The notes beneath the pieces were generated by a model. That model searched no databases. It worked only from the letters and a program-made list of their open reading frames with translations, and had not been told where the DNA came from. Both the position numbers and the translations under genes were made by a program. A stretch of DNA of 64,000 bases from Ligustrum vulgare (Eukaryota; Streptophyta; Magnoliopsida; Lamiales; Oleaceae), in assembly GCA_963555705.1 (NCBI GenBank), contig OY743171.1, positions 24,546,852-24,610,851 of the forward strand, read 5' to 3'. Shown here in pieces: positions 10,703 through 21,389 of the stretch. The stretch's first letter is position 1. Every line of letters starts with the position of its first letter.

Positions 10703-11610
10703 ATAAAATTTGCTTTAACTCACTTGATGGAGACATGTGATAATGTTGCAAAGTGAGCATTGTTTATTGATGTTGCTATTAGTTAGTTAAAAGCACTTTT
10801 TTTTTTTTTTGAAAACTATAAAGAATCTGGTTTTGAATCTAACATGATTGTTGCCAAAGAAATTGCTGGAAAAATGGACCCAAATTCCATGAAAATCATA
10901 TTATTCGTAGAAGAAGCAATTTAACGAAAATGCCAATGATGAGATAACAAATTCAGCTGAAGAATCTTTTAGAGTAGATTACTTTTTATACATGGTTGAT
11001 CAAGATCTTTCTTCTCTTAAGTCTAGATTTGAACGATTTCAAATATATGAACGTACTTTTGGATTTCTTTTTGATTTAAGTGCATGTGATGATTCTTTAA
11101 TGTGTTCGTGTAATAAGCTTGAAGAATTTTTGAAGCATGGCATGGTTTCTGATATTGATGGGCATGAGTTGTTTTCAGAGCTAAAAATTTTGAGATGTTT
11201 ACCAAGAGAAATGACAAAGGAAATTGAGATGTTAGACTATTTGAAGACAATGAAAGGCAGTTTTCCAAACGTGTGGACAACTTATCGGATATATTGACTA
11301 TACCAATTACAGTTGTCTCTATAGAAAGAAGCAAAGTTGAAGTTGATAAAATCCTATCTTTGATTGACAATGTCACAAGAAAGATTGAATGGATTGACGG
11401 TGGTGTTTATTGAAAACGATGTGTTAGAACAGCTTGACTGTAAAAGTTTAATTGTTAACTTTTCATCAAAAAATGCTAGAAGACTGCGTTTAAATTGAAA
11501 TATAATTATTTTTATTTAGTAAGAAATTTTATTTATGTTTTTAGTATTTATTTTTCAAATTATTTATCAAAAGGCCCCATATAATATTTTGCTTAAGGCC
11601 CCCTATATCT

Positions 11611-11624
11611 CAAGGCCAGCACTG
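11611..11624 (+). other. Relict 3' terminal inverted repeat of the hAT element
   Basis: CAAGGCCAGCACTG follows an AGGCCCC-rich stretch at 11571-11604, 110 bp after the transposase stop. The inverse, CAGTGCTGGCCTTG, resembles the CAGGGCCGGCCCTG termini known for this hAT group. The matching 5' end is not visible; the left part was overwritten by other insertions. Confidence 0.6.
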
Positions 11625-11640
11625 AAGCAATGGAAGCAGA

Positions 11641-12086
11641 TGTCAAGGTTAGCCCTCACCACCCTCACACCCCTGCTGCACCTTACTTCACCTATTCTAG
11701 AATATTCCTAGCAAATCTTTAAATAAGGGCACATGGGAGAAGGATACCATGTGAAAAAGAATATCCAAGCTGTTGCATGACAAACTCTTCTCCTCTCTGT
11801 CACACTTTCCCTCCTCTTCTCTTCTTCTAATTCCTTCTCATCCTAGATTGTGTTTCTTTCCTATCTCATATTCTGGTTCTTTATTTAATGCAATTAATTT
11901 CCATTCTTGCTGCTTTGTATTTTCCTACATTGTGATAGCTCATATTAGTATATGTAATAGAAACAGTTATGAAATACAATCTGCTTTATTCTGCAATTGA
12001 TTAATTCAGCTTACTTGTTTCTGTGTTTTGTTGTTTATTGTCGGTTTATTACTAGTTCATGATTGAATTTGAGCTCAACCATGACA
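11641..12086 (+). repeat. 5' LTR of decayed element
   Basis: 446 bp, starting TGTCAAGG and ending CCATGACA. A CT-rich patch lies at 11790-11850. Clear divergence from the 3' LTR implies an old insertion. Confidence 0.7.
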
Positions 12087-12699
12087 TTGGTATCAAAGCA
12101 ATTACCATCCAGGGAAAACAATATTGGTGATATCTATGATCAGACAATAATCATGATTGGCGAGATGAACTGGAAATATGATTTTATGATCTTGATGATG
12201 GAGTATATGAGGGGAAGGAAACCGCTCTCCACAGAAGAACAAGATGAGATTTAGAGGATTTGCAACCAGTCCTCTAAAGAAAAAACATTGGGAAAAAATT
12301 CAAAAATGATTGAGCTGCATAGGGATTACAACCGGTCGTCCAGTGAAGAAATAATTGAGATTTTGGAAGAATCAAAGAAGTCAGCAGAAAATTACCAGGA
12401 GCTGGAGTCTTCGAAGCTTGGGCTCTTTCAAGATCTGCAACATAGTTTTGCAACGTCTGGCCAATGCGCTTTGAAGAAACAAGGGGCAAGTTCTCTCCAT
12501 TGACAAGTCAATCTCTTATTCCATACAAACAACCTCAAAATAAAATGGCCAGGTTTTTATCACTGCCCCATAGTGATTGGAAGCTCTTTTCAACTAAGGT
12601 TTGCAAATGATTCTCAAATCTCGACGAACAAATCAATTTGGAGCAGGAACTTCTCAGTGGGTGGAATTCGAGTTTGAACCATGAGTTGAAGAAATCCAT

Positions 12700-14072
12700 G
12701 TGGCTAGAAGTGGAGAAATATGGCTGATGGGCTCCGATCAAAATCACATTTGGAATCTAAGAATTAAAATGGCCCAACAGCTGGATGATCAAGTTGAAAT
12801 TCAACCCGTCTGGTCAGTTTTGGCCCAACTTCAAGTGGAGTTCCAGTTAAGAAAATTTGATTATTTGGTCTGCAGAATGCTACACGATGTAATCTTTGGA
12901 ATGGAGAAATATCGAAGACTAGGGATCGATATACTGTTGCAGCAGTGGGGAACACAGTTATGGAATAATGTTAGAAAGGGGATTGAAGAAGAACCAATAG
13001 AGTTTTAATAGTAGCGATGAAGATGAGGCGATAAGTTTGCTCACATTACGGAAGAGCGATACAGAGTAATGCTGGGAGAACATATACAGAAGTTCGAAAA
13101 TTATCACGGCCAGAGTTCGAATTTCAATATGGGGCTATTAGACCAAATTATGAACCTTCCCTATTGGATATTAGGGATGACATCACTTATAGGATTCCTC
13201 CACCATATGACAAACTCATTAAGCTTTCCAAGCACGTCAGATGTCAGGGTCGAGGAATTTTACCTGAAGGGTACCCTTGATTTAGGGTCATTCGCTACAA
13301 TGATGGCTTCTGATCCCAGGTTAGGACAAAGGAATAGGGCGGGGATAGCTGATTCCAAGTCTTAATATGAATCTCTTCAGGAAAATTGAAAGCCTAGTCA
13401 GCTAAAAACTCAGCAGAGAAGTTCAGCCTAAATACGACAGTCTATCTCTTTGGAAGGTGATGTCTTACAGGTTTGTTATGCGAAAGTGTTGGGGAAAGGA
13501 GATACATATGAGATTATTGAATGCAGCTTACCCAAAAAGCTAAAGGTGAAGAAAGACCCTTCGGCATCGAGAGGGAGGAAATGGAAAAGATTGGTACATA
13601 TTGGTTGAACATCATAAGAAAGGACATTCGAAAACATCACAGGGCTTTCACCAACCTCCATAAGAAGCAATTAACTTATGCAAAGAGGTTCTTGGAGTTT
13701 GCTCACCCATTGGAGATGCTCGCGACAGGGAAGACGAAGCCTAATTTGGGAGAATTACTTTGGCCTAATTTGTTCCATCATGTCGAAGTTAGATTGAAGA
13801 ATCTATTTGATGTGGACATGGTTTTGGAAGCAGCCCAGCAAGAGATATTGGAAAACATTTTGATTCAACAGGCCCACTTACACACAAATTCATTTTCCTT
13901 TATATGCCCAAGTCCAAAATGGAATTCAATTTTCGTACTCAATAGCCATCAACCCCATCAAACAACTTACGTAAACTCGAATTTTCTCCAACAATCTGTC
14001 TTTCTTCGACCACCTCGAAAACTGCAATATTATATTAACCACTCGAACCTTGAGGACTTTTTAAAGGGGTGA
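12700..14072 (+). pseudogene. Broken coding remnants in the decayed LTR element, product unrecognised
   Basis: Open stretches at 12700-13008, 13069-13365 and 13521-14072 (102, 98 and 183 codons) are separated by stops. They contain no motif I can assign to protease, RT, RNase H or integrase. The last one has a charged helical first half (EKIGTYWLNIIRKDIRKHHR) that could be gag-like, and ends SNLEDFLKG just before the 3' LTR. They lie inside a retroelement, so a host gene is unlikely. They may be captured or highly decayed polyprotein. Confidence 0.4.
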
Positions 14073-14569
14073 TTTTTCATGGTTAACCCATGAACCAACA
14101 AACTCTACTCACACCTACACCTATGCCATTCTAGAATATTCCTAGTCAATCGATAAATAACCAAATAGAATGGGAAATCAGGTGTATTATGAATATTTCT
14201 TTGTTGCAACAGACTTCTTCCTCCCCCCTTCTCTGCTCTTACATTTTCTTTCCCATTCTCTCCTATTCTAATTTCTTTCTCATCCCTATACTTCGTTCTC
14301 ACCTCATACTCTGTTACTTTAATTTTCGGTTGAAATCTTTTATTCAATCAAAGCTTAGCTGCATTTTATGTCTCTGCAATCTTACTTTTCTGTTTCCATT
14401 TAAATCACTACACTGTAATAGCTCATATTAATATATGTAATAGAAACAGTTATGAAATATAATCTGCTTTATTTTGCAATTGATTAATTCAGCTTACGTG
14501 TTTCTGTTTGCTACTGCTTACTATTGGTTTATTGCTGGTTCATGATTGAACTAGTGCTCAACCATGACA
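14073..14569 (+). repeat. 3' LTR of decayed element
   Basis: About 497 bp. The start is uncertain by a few bases because the expected TGTCATGG reads TTTTCATGG. It ends CCATGACA at 14569. Confidence 0.65.
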
Positions 14570-15180
14570 GCAAATGACCATGACAAAAATATGCCATTCC
14601 CGTAATTTTGAATCCTCAACTTGATTTTTGGGATCAAGTGTTCCACCTTCTTCTTTCTATTTCACAATTATTGAGGATCAATATAATATTTTATATTGTC
14701 GTATCTACTCTCTTAACTCCAATGTCAATAGATTTAACACTTGGTTGATGGGTTAACAACTATACTTTAGCATATGCATGCTCACGTAATGTATTTTATG
14801 CTCATTTCTACTCCGTCTTTCCTCCTAATCCCTCTTCGAAATTCTAAGACTTGTATTTTTATGCCTTCAAATTTTTTGCTTCCTTTATGTTTAATTGAAC
14901 CATACTTATCGTCCTTAAACATTAACTATGCAATTTAGCATGTACTTTGATTAATTATCTTATTAGAAATGTGACGCTTATTTTAAACTTTGACATATTT
15001 GGCATTGTGTAAGGGGGATATGGATGACTTATCTTATGATCATGATGCCCTATTCTTGCTCCCATACGCGTTACCTTTTTTTATCACTATCACTTCACTA
15101 TCACTTCATCACTACTACTTAAAAGTACAAATAGGGAGAAATCTTTTACTTGACAAATTTGCCATCATATATTTTGTCTA
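14570..15180. other. No recognisable feature
   Basis: AT-rich sequence with stops in all frames. Apart from the TSD at its left edge I see no terminal repeats, primer sites or coding motifs. Confidence 0.6.
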
Positions 15181-15187
15181 AACCAAT

Positions 15188-15400
15188 TATACCCTGCCTA
15201 CTTCTGCCCTAAAATCTAACGCATTAGTCTATCTACAAAGCTGACGGCGCCTCTCCCATTTGATAACGCTAGAAATCGAACCAGAAAATCTTACCCTGCT
15301 TGCTTCTACCCTAAAATCTAATGGATCCATATATCTATCTACAAACTAGACGCCATCTCTCCCATTTGATAACTTACCAGAAAAATCTCGAGGTCGCCGA
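15188..15400 (+). repeat. ~103-bp tandem duplication upstream of DEAD-box exon
   Basis: ACCCTGC, then CTTCT, CCCTAAAATCTAA, TCTATCTACAAA, a GACGGCG/GACGCCA variant and CTCTCCCATTTGATAAC occur twice about 103 bp apart (15190 and 15293). The copies differ by several substitutions. Confidence 0.8.
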
Positions 15401-15453
15401 ATAGAAATCGCCACTTCTAGAGAAAAGACTCCAGTGCCTTCATCTACACCGTC

Positions 15454-15627
15454 TTGGGTGGTGCCTTATGGGTTGAGTATGCAATAGCTGATTTCTTTGT
15501 TGTGGATGACGGGAGAGCATCAAGGGGGGTTGCGGACGATGGGCTCGGGATCGTGAAGCTTGGGATTTTGCAAGATATTGTCTCCACTTTGGCCCGTAAG
15601 GGTATCACTAAACTCTTCCCCATTCAG
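15454..15627 (+). pseudogene. DEAD-box RNA helicase fragment, N-terminal exon with Q motif
   Basis: The frame ends in VKLGILQDIVSTLARKGITK followed by LFPIQ, then a GT splice donor at 15628. This is the Q-motif region of plant DEAD-box RNA helicases, closest in my memory to the mitochondrial RH9/RH53 group, in which an ATP-dependent helicase assists RNA folding and intron splicing. Only the Q motif and about 40 residues before it are present. The following exon piece at 17034 continues with RAVLEPA. Motifs I (AxTGxGKT), II (DEAD) and the rest are missing, so this is a truncated pseudogene or captured fragment. Confidence 0.7.
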
Positions 15628-15912
15628 GTATTACGAATAGAGAAAACTATTTAGGTATATTAGAAAAATCTCGATTTCCATTCTCTAACTAGATCTATTG
15701 GATCTTTATACTTATATTATACAATTTTCATCTAGGAAATTCCTGATGCTGATTCTTGTCATCAGAAATAGTCTAGCTTGTGTGTCTATGGGTTAAGGAA
15801 TTCTTGATGCTTAGAAAGCAATATGAATTTTAGATTTTTTCTTCGTTTCTTTATATATGCATTTTTTTTTGTAATCTTATCGTTTGAGTTTTTAAAGAAA
15901 AGGACTAACTTA

Positions 15913-17013
15913 TGCTGCGTTCTCTTTGTGTTTCAGTTTCCTGTTTTCATTTTCGAAAATGTTTTCTGTTTTCCATTTTCTGTGACTTTTTTCGAAATTG
16001 CTGAAAATGCGTTTGGTTTGTTATTTCCGAAAACTGTTTTCGAAAATGAAAAGCTAGAAAACGCGTTCTGTTTAAAATTTTGAAGAAAATTATTTCTGTA
16101 TACTTGTAATTATATTATTTGTGAATATAAATGAAATAAAGATGTCATATTTGAGTTGCACAACAAAAATAAATGAAATAACCCCTATCACACAATTTGA
16201 TTATACAAAAAAAGTTCAAAAATTCATGTTGCCCTTCTAAAGTAATCGTTCCACATTTGGTTAGTAATTTTCCATTCTAAAGTAATCGTTCCATTTAATA
16301 CTTTATATGTATACATCATTCTAGTAAGCACTCATAACGTTTAAAATTTAAGTGTCAATAAAATTTGCAAAAATCAATTTACGTTAATTAATGATGCTCT
16401 TACAAAATAAGTGTCTACAATACAAAAGTAAAAAAGAAATGTATAATAATTAAGCACATGATACATCATCAGAAAGATGATTGAATTTGGAATTCGACGC
16501 AAAAAACAGAGTGCAATTCAGAGTTGTACATCAAAAGTTATACATTTTTTAAGACAATGACCTATAAAACAAATACGAGAAGGACTAAATTGAAAGAAAA
16601 GTAAAATTTGTGAACTAATGTGCAAAAAAATCTGAAGTTGAGGGACCTAAGTTGTAAATAAATTAAGGTATTTTCGAAAGAAATTTCAAATTTTGAGGAT
16701 TAAAATGACAAGTTTTGAAAATTAGGGACCAATAATGTAATTAAAAATGAAAATTTTCAAAATTTTTTGATTATTTTAATTTTTTTTTATTAAGTGGAAA
16801 ACGCGGAAAACGCGCTAATTCCGCGTTTTCCACTTAATAGTTATAAATTTCGGAAAACGCGGAAAACGTGATTTTCACGTTTTCCATTTCCTTTACAAAT
16901 TTTGAAAACGTTTTCGAAAATTATTTCCGAAAACGGCGCAAGAGAACGCGTTTTCCGCGTTTTCGAAAATGGAAAACGAAAAATTGCTGGAAAACACCAA
17001 AGAGAACGCATCC
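15913..17013. mobile_element. PIF/Harbinger-like non-autonomous element, 1.1 kb
   Basis: The element is bounded by TTA at 15910-15912 and 17014-17016. The termini are inverted: left TGCTGCGTTCTCTTTGTG, right (inverted) GGATGCGTTCTCTTTGGTG. The tandem duplicate at about 17740 shows the site without the insertion (ACTAACTTACG), which confirms the 3-bp TSD. The subterminal regions are rich in GAAAACG and CGTTTTC in both orientations, including a 15-bp perfect hairpin arm near 16794-16838. No transposase is present. A related larger element lies at 57143-58640. Confidence 0.82.
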
Positions 17014-17033
17014 TTACGTTTTCTCTGGTATAG

Positions 17034-17110
17034 AGAGCTGTTCTGGAACCAGCAATACAGGGCGCAACCTGATAAGGCTCTCTAATCTCTTTTGTCATGT
17101 TGCTTGTGTA
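17034..17110 (+). pseudogene. DEAD-box helicase exon 2 fragment, copy 1
   Basis: After an AG acceptor (GGTATAG) the frame reads RAVLEPAIQG, the residues that follow the Q motif in DEAD-box helicases and lead into motif I. The homology then decays: the expected GRDMIGRARTGTGKT is replaced by a stretch with stops. It pairs with the donor at 15627. Its non-functional state is clear from the missing motif I. Confidence 0.65.
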
Positions 17111-17765
17111 AGTATTTAGTAAGAAGTATAATATCGTTTAAATTCATTATTTTATTGTTCCAAGCTACAAGTTTTTGAGATTTCTTATGTCACTATATCC
17201 CTATCAATGTGAATAGCAATTTGTGAATTTTGTTTGTTGTGTCAATTCTCTTTATAGATTTTTTGGCTTTCTGATAGTAAAATGTATATGGGTTGTTATT
17301 TTAATTGGGATTATTTTTTAATTTTACTTTTCAATTTCCTTTTCAAATATATGTTAGATTTTTTTGATTGTGAATTTTGTTTGCTATCACTGACTCTCTT
17401 TCTTACAAACTTTTTTGGCTTTCTGATAGTGAAACATGCTTTAGTTGACTTTTACATTTTGTGAATTTTGTTTGCTGTTGATATGATGCGTGACATATAA
17501 TAGAGGCTTATGATTTATTGTTTGTTTCGGTCCTAGGATGAGAACTGAGATTTCATAGAACTACCTTTTTTTGTGTTTGTGGTTTCTCTATCGAGAGAAT
17601 TTTCTGTCACTTTATTTAGTGTATATACTTTCATTTTTAGAAAGCAATATGAATTTTAGATTTTTTCCTTTTTTCTTTTTATTTATGCGTTTTTTTTTTT
17701 TTTTTTGTAATCTTATCATTTGAGTTTTTTAAAGAAAGGACTAACTTACGTTTTCTCTGGTACAT

Positions 17766-17850
17766 AGAGCTATTCTAGAACCAGCAATGCAGGGGCACGA
17801 CTTGATAAGGCTCTCTACTCCCTTTTGTCATGTTTCTTGTGTAAGTATTG
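17766..17850 (+). pseudogene. DEAD-box helicase exon 2 fragment, copy 2
   Basis: This is the duplicate of the 17034 exon, reading AILEPAMQGHDL before it degenerates. It keeps a residue pattern slightly closer to the family (AMQG, HDLI) but has lost an AG pair at its acceptor (ACATAGAGC against GTATAGAGAGC). The two copies have decayed independently. Confidence 0.6.
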
Positions 17851-18088
17851 AGTAACAAGTGTAAGATCTTTTAAATTTGTTATTTGTTCCAAGCTACAAG
17901 TTTTTGAGGTTTCTTATGTCACTATATCCCTATCAATGTGAATAGCAATTTGTGAATTTTGTTTGTTGTATCAATTCTCTTCTTTATAGATTTTTTGGCT
18001 TTATGATTATAAAATGTACGTGGGTTTTTATTTTAATTGGGGTTAATTTTTAATTTTATTTTTTCGATTTCCTTTTCAGATATATGTT

Positions 18089-18090
<2 letters not shown>

Positions 18091-18120
<30 letters not shown>
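18091..18120. repeat. Poly(T) tract
   Basis: An uninterrupted run of about 30 T in unit 2 of the tandem duplication; the unit 1 equivalent is a short T run. It explains much of the length difference between units. Confidence 0.9.
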
Positions 18121-18395
18121 GTGAATTTTGTTTGATGTTACTAACTCTCTTTCTCACAATTTTTTTTTTGCTTTCTGATAGTGAAACATGCTTTAGTTGA
18201 CTTTTTAAGTTTGTGAATTTTGTTTCGTTTTGATATGATGCATGACATATAATAGAGGCTTATGATTTATTTTTTGTTCCAGTCCTAGGATGAGAACCGA
18301 GATTTCATAGAACTACCTTTTTTTGTGTTTAAGGTTTCTCTATCGAGAGAATTTCTCTGTCACTTTATTTTGGTGTATATACTTGCATTTTGAGT

Positions 18396-18991
18396 GTAAT
18401 ATCTCCATTTTGTAACTATACATGTACTTAAAAATTCATCTTGAGTGAGTCATCAAATATATTGTTCATCCTTTGGAATTGGTTTTAGCATACATTTCTT
18501 TAATATTTTTTTGCAGGAATGATAGCTGAGATAGATGCTGAACATTTTGCTTCATAATAACATGCTTACATATTTAAATTTCATCATTTTCTCATTTTTT
18601 AAAATCTACCTTTCTTTTTTCCCCTTTTGTATCCAAATACATGGTGCACACAAGGGAAAAATACGATGTCTTACTTGAGGATGACCTAACAGTATAATAT
18701 CTCAATTTTGTAACTATACATGTACTGAAAATCTCATCTCGAGTGAGTCATCAAACATGTTGTTCATCCTTTGGAATTAGTTTTAGCATACATTTCTTTA
18801 ATATTTTTGTACATGGATGATAGCTGAGATGGATGCTGAACATTTTGCTTCATAATAACATGCTTACATATTTAAATTTCATCATTTTCTTATTTTTTTT
18901 TATCTGCCTTTCTTTTTTCCCCATTTGTATCCAAATACATGGTGAGCACAAGGGCAAAATGCGATGTTTTACTTAAGGATGATCTGACAGT
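18396..18991 (+). repeat. 298-bp tandem duplication with exon-like segment
   Basis: Positions 18411 and 18709 are equivalent (TGTAACTATACATGTACT). Each copy contains GATGATAGCTGAGAT-like sequence, an ATG-initiated stretch reading MVHTREKYDVLLEDDLTV in copy 1, and a polypyrimidine tract. The first copy has a good acceptor (TTTTTTTGCAG at about 18517), degraded in the second. The gene of origin is not recognised. Confidence 0.85.
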
Positions 18992-18994
18992 ATA

Positions 18995-19072
18995 ATGGCT
19001 TCACTCATGGAAAAAGTTGCCGAAGAATATGTGCAGGTCACAGCTACTCACCTCATGAAAGCAACACTAGAG
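18995..19072 (+). pseudogene. Exon-like segment, unrecognised gene
   Basis: A 26-codon open stretch reading MASLMEKVAEEYVQVTATHL and then MKATLE ends exactly at a GT donor (AGAG|GTACATTG). A second exon-like piece, AG|CGCAAAAGAAC to CTTGAG|GTAAAC, lies at 20085-20142. I do not recognise the protein. They may be further pieces of the DEAD-box locus or of the RPA-like locus downstream. Confidence 0.3.
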
Positions 19073-19217
19073 GTACATTGAAAGTATTATTGATTATTTA
19101 CTTCCATGTTCTTATTTAGCTACCAGTCAGCATCATATTTGAACATCTTTTTACCTGAAACACTAATTAGTATGAACTTAATTTAGTTGTGTATAAACTT
19201 AATCCCCCCCTCCCTTA

Positions 19218-19720
19218 AACATCATTACAGTAGTTTAATTATCTAACCTATAGATTCCATCTAAATATCTTCTGACTTGTAATTCTCTATTACTGAACAT
19301 AGATAAATAAATAAATTATCATATACATAACCACCTATTTTTTTAAAATTTTATTATATTATAAATTCAATTTTATACTGAACGCATTCATTACTCCACA
19401 GCATTACAGAAGTTTAATTATCTAATCTATAGATTCCATCTAAATATTTTCTAAAATGCTATTCTCTATTTCCCAAAGTGCTGCTTCTTTATTCAAATCC
19501 TATTAAATGTAGTTGCTTACTATTACTTTTTCCTTTAGCAAGACTACTTGCCTACAGCTTCATAACATTCATCTTATTCACATAAAATAATTTTCTAATA
19601 TAATATACTGAACATAGATACCTAAATAAATTATCATACACATAACCACCTATTTTTTTAAAATTTTATTTTATTAATTCTTTTTTTGGTTTTTATACTC
19701 AACACATCATTAGGTCCAAT
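19218..19720 (+). repeat. Overlapping local duplications (~178 and ~312 bp spacing)
   Basis: TTTAATTATCTAACCTATAG with TTCCATCTAAATAT occurs near 19234 and 19412. CTGAACATAGATA with ATAACCACCTATTTTTTTAA occurs near 19294 and 19606. The two spacings overlap, indicating at least two duplication events in non-coding sequence. Confidence 0.75.
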
Positions 19721-20654
19721 AAATATCAATAGAGGGTCATTAACATGTATTTATTTATTTGTCTTTTCATTTCTTTAACTCCTAAAACACTTTATTGGAG
19801 TTACATTTCATATTAATTAAATCATTTACAAGAAACTATTTGCTTGCCTTTTCTTTTCTTTAACTCCACAAGTACATTTAATTCAAAGGTTAATGTATTT
19901 ACTTTATATAAGGTAATGATAATAGATTTTTCATACGCATTCAAACCTGGTTGGTGATAAAATCAAATAGAATGGGTTTATAGATTAATCTTAATTCTCT
20001 CTATTTTGTGAATAAGTTTATTTTCCTTACTCTTTTTCAGCATTTGGTTATAACTTTTTGCTTTCTATATATTTTTTTTTTGTAGCGCAAAAGAACAAAG
20101 GCATCATAGAACAGGTGGAAGATGTGTCACATAATCTTGAGGTAAACATGGGGTTTCCCATTCCTTGGTTTTTGCTATTTTGAGATGAGAAATTTTGGAT
20201 TTGGATTAGAAATTTGTGCCCAGTTTCTTAAAATAATTTTTAAAATAAAACAATGTGGGGTTGTTTTTTATGTTGCTTTCCAGTTTGTTTATTAGTTTTA
20301 TGACTATTCTTTTCTGTGTTTCCCATCTTTACTAATACTAACATTGTATTTTATGCTGATAACATGAAAGCTAAATGCATCACCATCAAAAATTATTACA
20401 GAAATGACGTTCGATTCATCAGTTTGTGGACAAAATGAAATAAGTATATAATTTAGCTTGGAATATATAAACTTCCCCTTCTCTAAATGTATATATTTAT
20501 TAGCTGTGGTAACTTAAATTTGTTCTCATATTTGTAGGATTGCTGTCACCGAACAATGATTGCAATGATATTTCCATAAGGCAGTTGACTGCATTTGAAG
20601 AAGAATGGATTATAAAAGTATCCATACTTTGAAAAGATTCCATTGAAACCTACA

Positions 20655-21375
20655 TGATGTGTTCCGGACCCTCGACAATCGGAGTCATAGCAGGCTTGAC
20701 AGAAAAAGTTAAATATTCAAGCCAAATAAAAGTGCAATCCAGTCAACCATGTCGGAATTAGATGCATAATATGTGTTTTTCGAGTAGAAATGGGCCACTA
20801 AGCAAAACTCATGGGCCAAAGCCCTTGAGCCGACTGATTTTATGGCCAAATTCCATCATTTGGGGCTTCAAAACAGCAAGTCAATTATGCAGATGGAAAT
20901 TAGGATTTTTGCGTATTTTTAGGTTAAATTTTGTTTTAATTATTTATTTGCCTATTTTAAAATTTTAGTCTAATTAGAATTCTATTTTGAGTCAATTAAC
21001 GGCTAGGTTATTTTACTTATTTATATTCTTTTCCATTCATTGTAATTCAGACTTTGATGATTGAATAAAAATAGATTGAATGTTTTTCAATTGTTTAATG
21101 TGTGGATTCACATTACAAACCCAAACTTATCAAGATTGATTATCTTGTGGCGTTCATCCAGAACTTATCAAATATTCGCGAGAGTATTTGTGGCGTTGAA
21201 AATCAGAGACTTATCAAGGAGATTGGGCAAATCCTTATGGCGTTTCGAAAGTCGTGGTTCTTTATTCCGCATCGTCGAGCCATCGCGTCGTAAATATCGG
21301 GTCATGATTCATCCGTCCAACCACAACCTGAGTTCGGAACTTTCCGGCGTTTCTTTCGCGCTTCGAATCTCATCA
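20655..21375 (+). repeat. 5' LTR, protease-only element
   Basis: 721 bp with termini TGATG/CATCA. It differs from the 3' LTR at scattered bases and near its last 30 bp (TTTCGCGCTTCGAATC against TTCCGCATGTCGAACC). Short open frames here are present in both LTRs and are not genes. Confidence 0.92.
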
Positions 21376-21377
21376 TC

Positions 21378-21389
21378 TGGTATCAGAGC
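21378..21389 (+). other. Primer binding site, tRNA-Met type
   Basis: TGGTATCAGAGC begins 2 bp after the LTR end. Confidence 0.92.

Larger units (their letters stand above)
8700..11500 (+). pseudogene. hAT superfamily (ZMYM1-like, DUF4371/hAT-C) transposase pseudogene
   Basis: Broken reading frames match the plant ZMYM1-like transposase family in order. IRHIQEKKIHYH spans 8714-8750, across the solo LTR insertion. [20 protein letters not shown] lies near 10010-10070, [14 protein letters not shown] near 10095-10135, [19 protein letters not shown] near 10460-10520, FRVDYFLYMVDQDLSSLKSR near 10970-11030, and TIPITVVSIERSKVEVDKI near 11295-11350, which is the conserved hAT C-terminal dimerisation segment. 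Such proteins cut and rejoin DNA at element TIRs. This copy is dead, with many stops and frameshifts, an internal duplication at 10423-10702 and a 1.2-kb LTR insertion. A relict terminus follows at 11611-11624. The family assignment is from memory; the order and number of matching motifs make it secure. Confidence 0.82.
11641..14569 (+). mobile_element. Small decayed LTR retrotransposon, probably Ty3/gypsy-derived
   Basis: Diverged direct repeats at 11641-12086 and about 14073-14569 share ATTCTAGAATATTCCTAG, ATATGTAATAGAAACAGTTA and CTCAACCATGACA. The first begins TGTCAAGG and both end CCATGACA, giving TGTCA/TGACA termini. TGGTATCAAAGC at 12088 is a primer site with one mismatch to the tRNA-Met primer. 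TTTTAAAGGGGTGA lies just before the second LTR, preceded by SNLEDFLKG, like the L-E-D-K-V end of gypsy polyproteins. Flanks GCAGA (11636) and GCAAA (14570) are a TSD with one mismatch. The 2-kb interior has only broken frames of unknown product. Confidence 0.7.
15811..18391 (+). repeat. ~0.72-kb tandem duplication containing the second DEAD-box exon
   Basis: Unit 1 (15811-17636) and unit 2 (17637 to about 18391) are homologous from TTAGAAAGCAATATGAATTT to GTGTATATACTT. After removing the 1.1-kb Harbinger-like insertion from unit 1, its length is about 722 bp. Unit 2 is slightly longer, mainly through homopolymer T growth. Both carry the same exon fragment and intron sequence. Confidence 0.88.
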
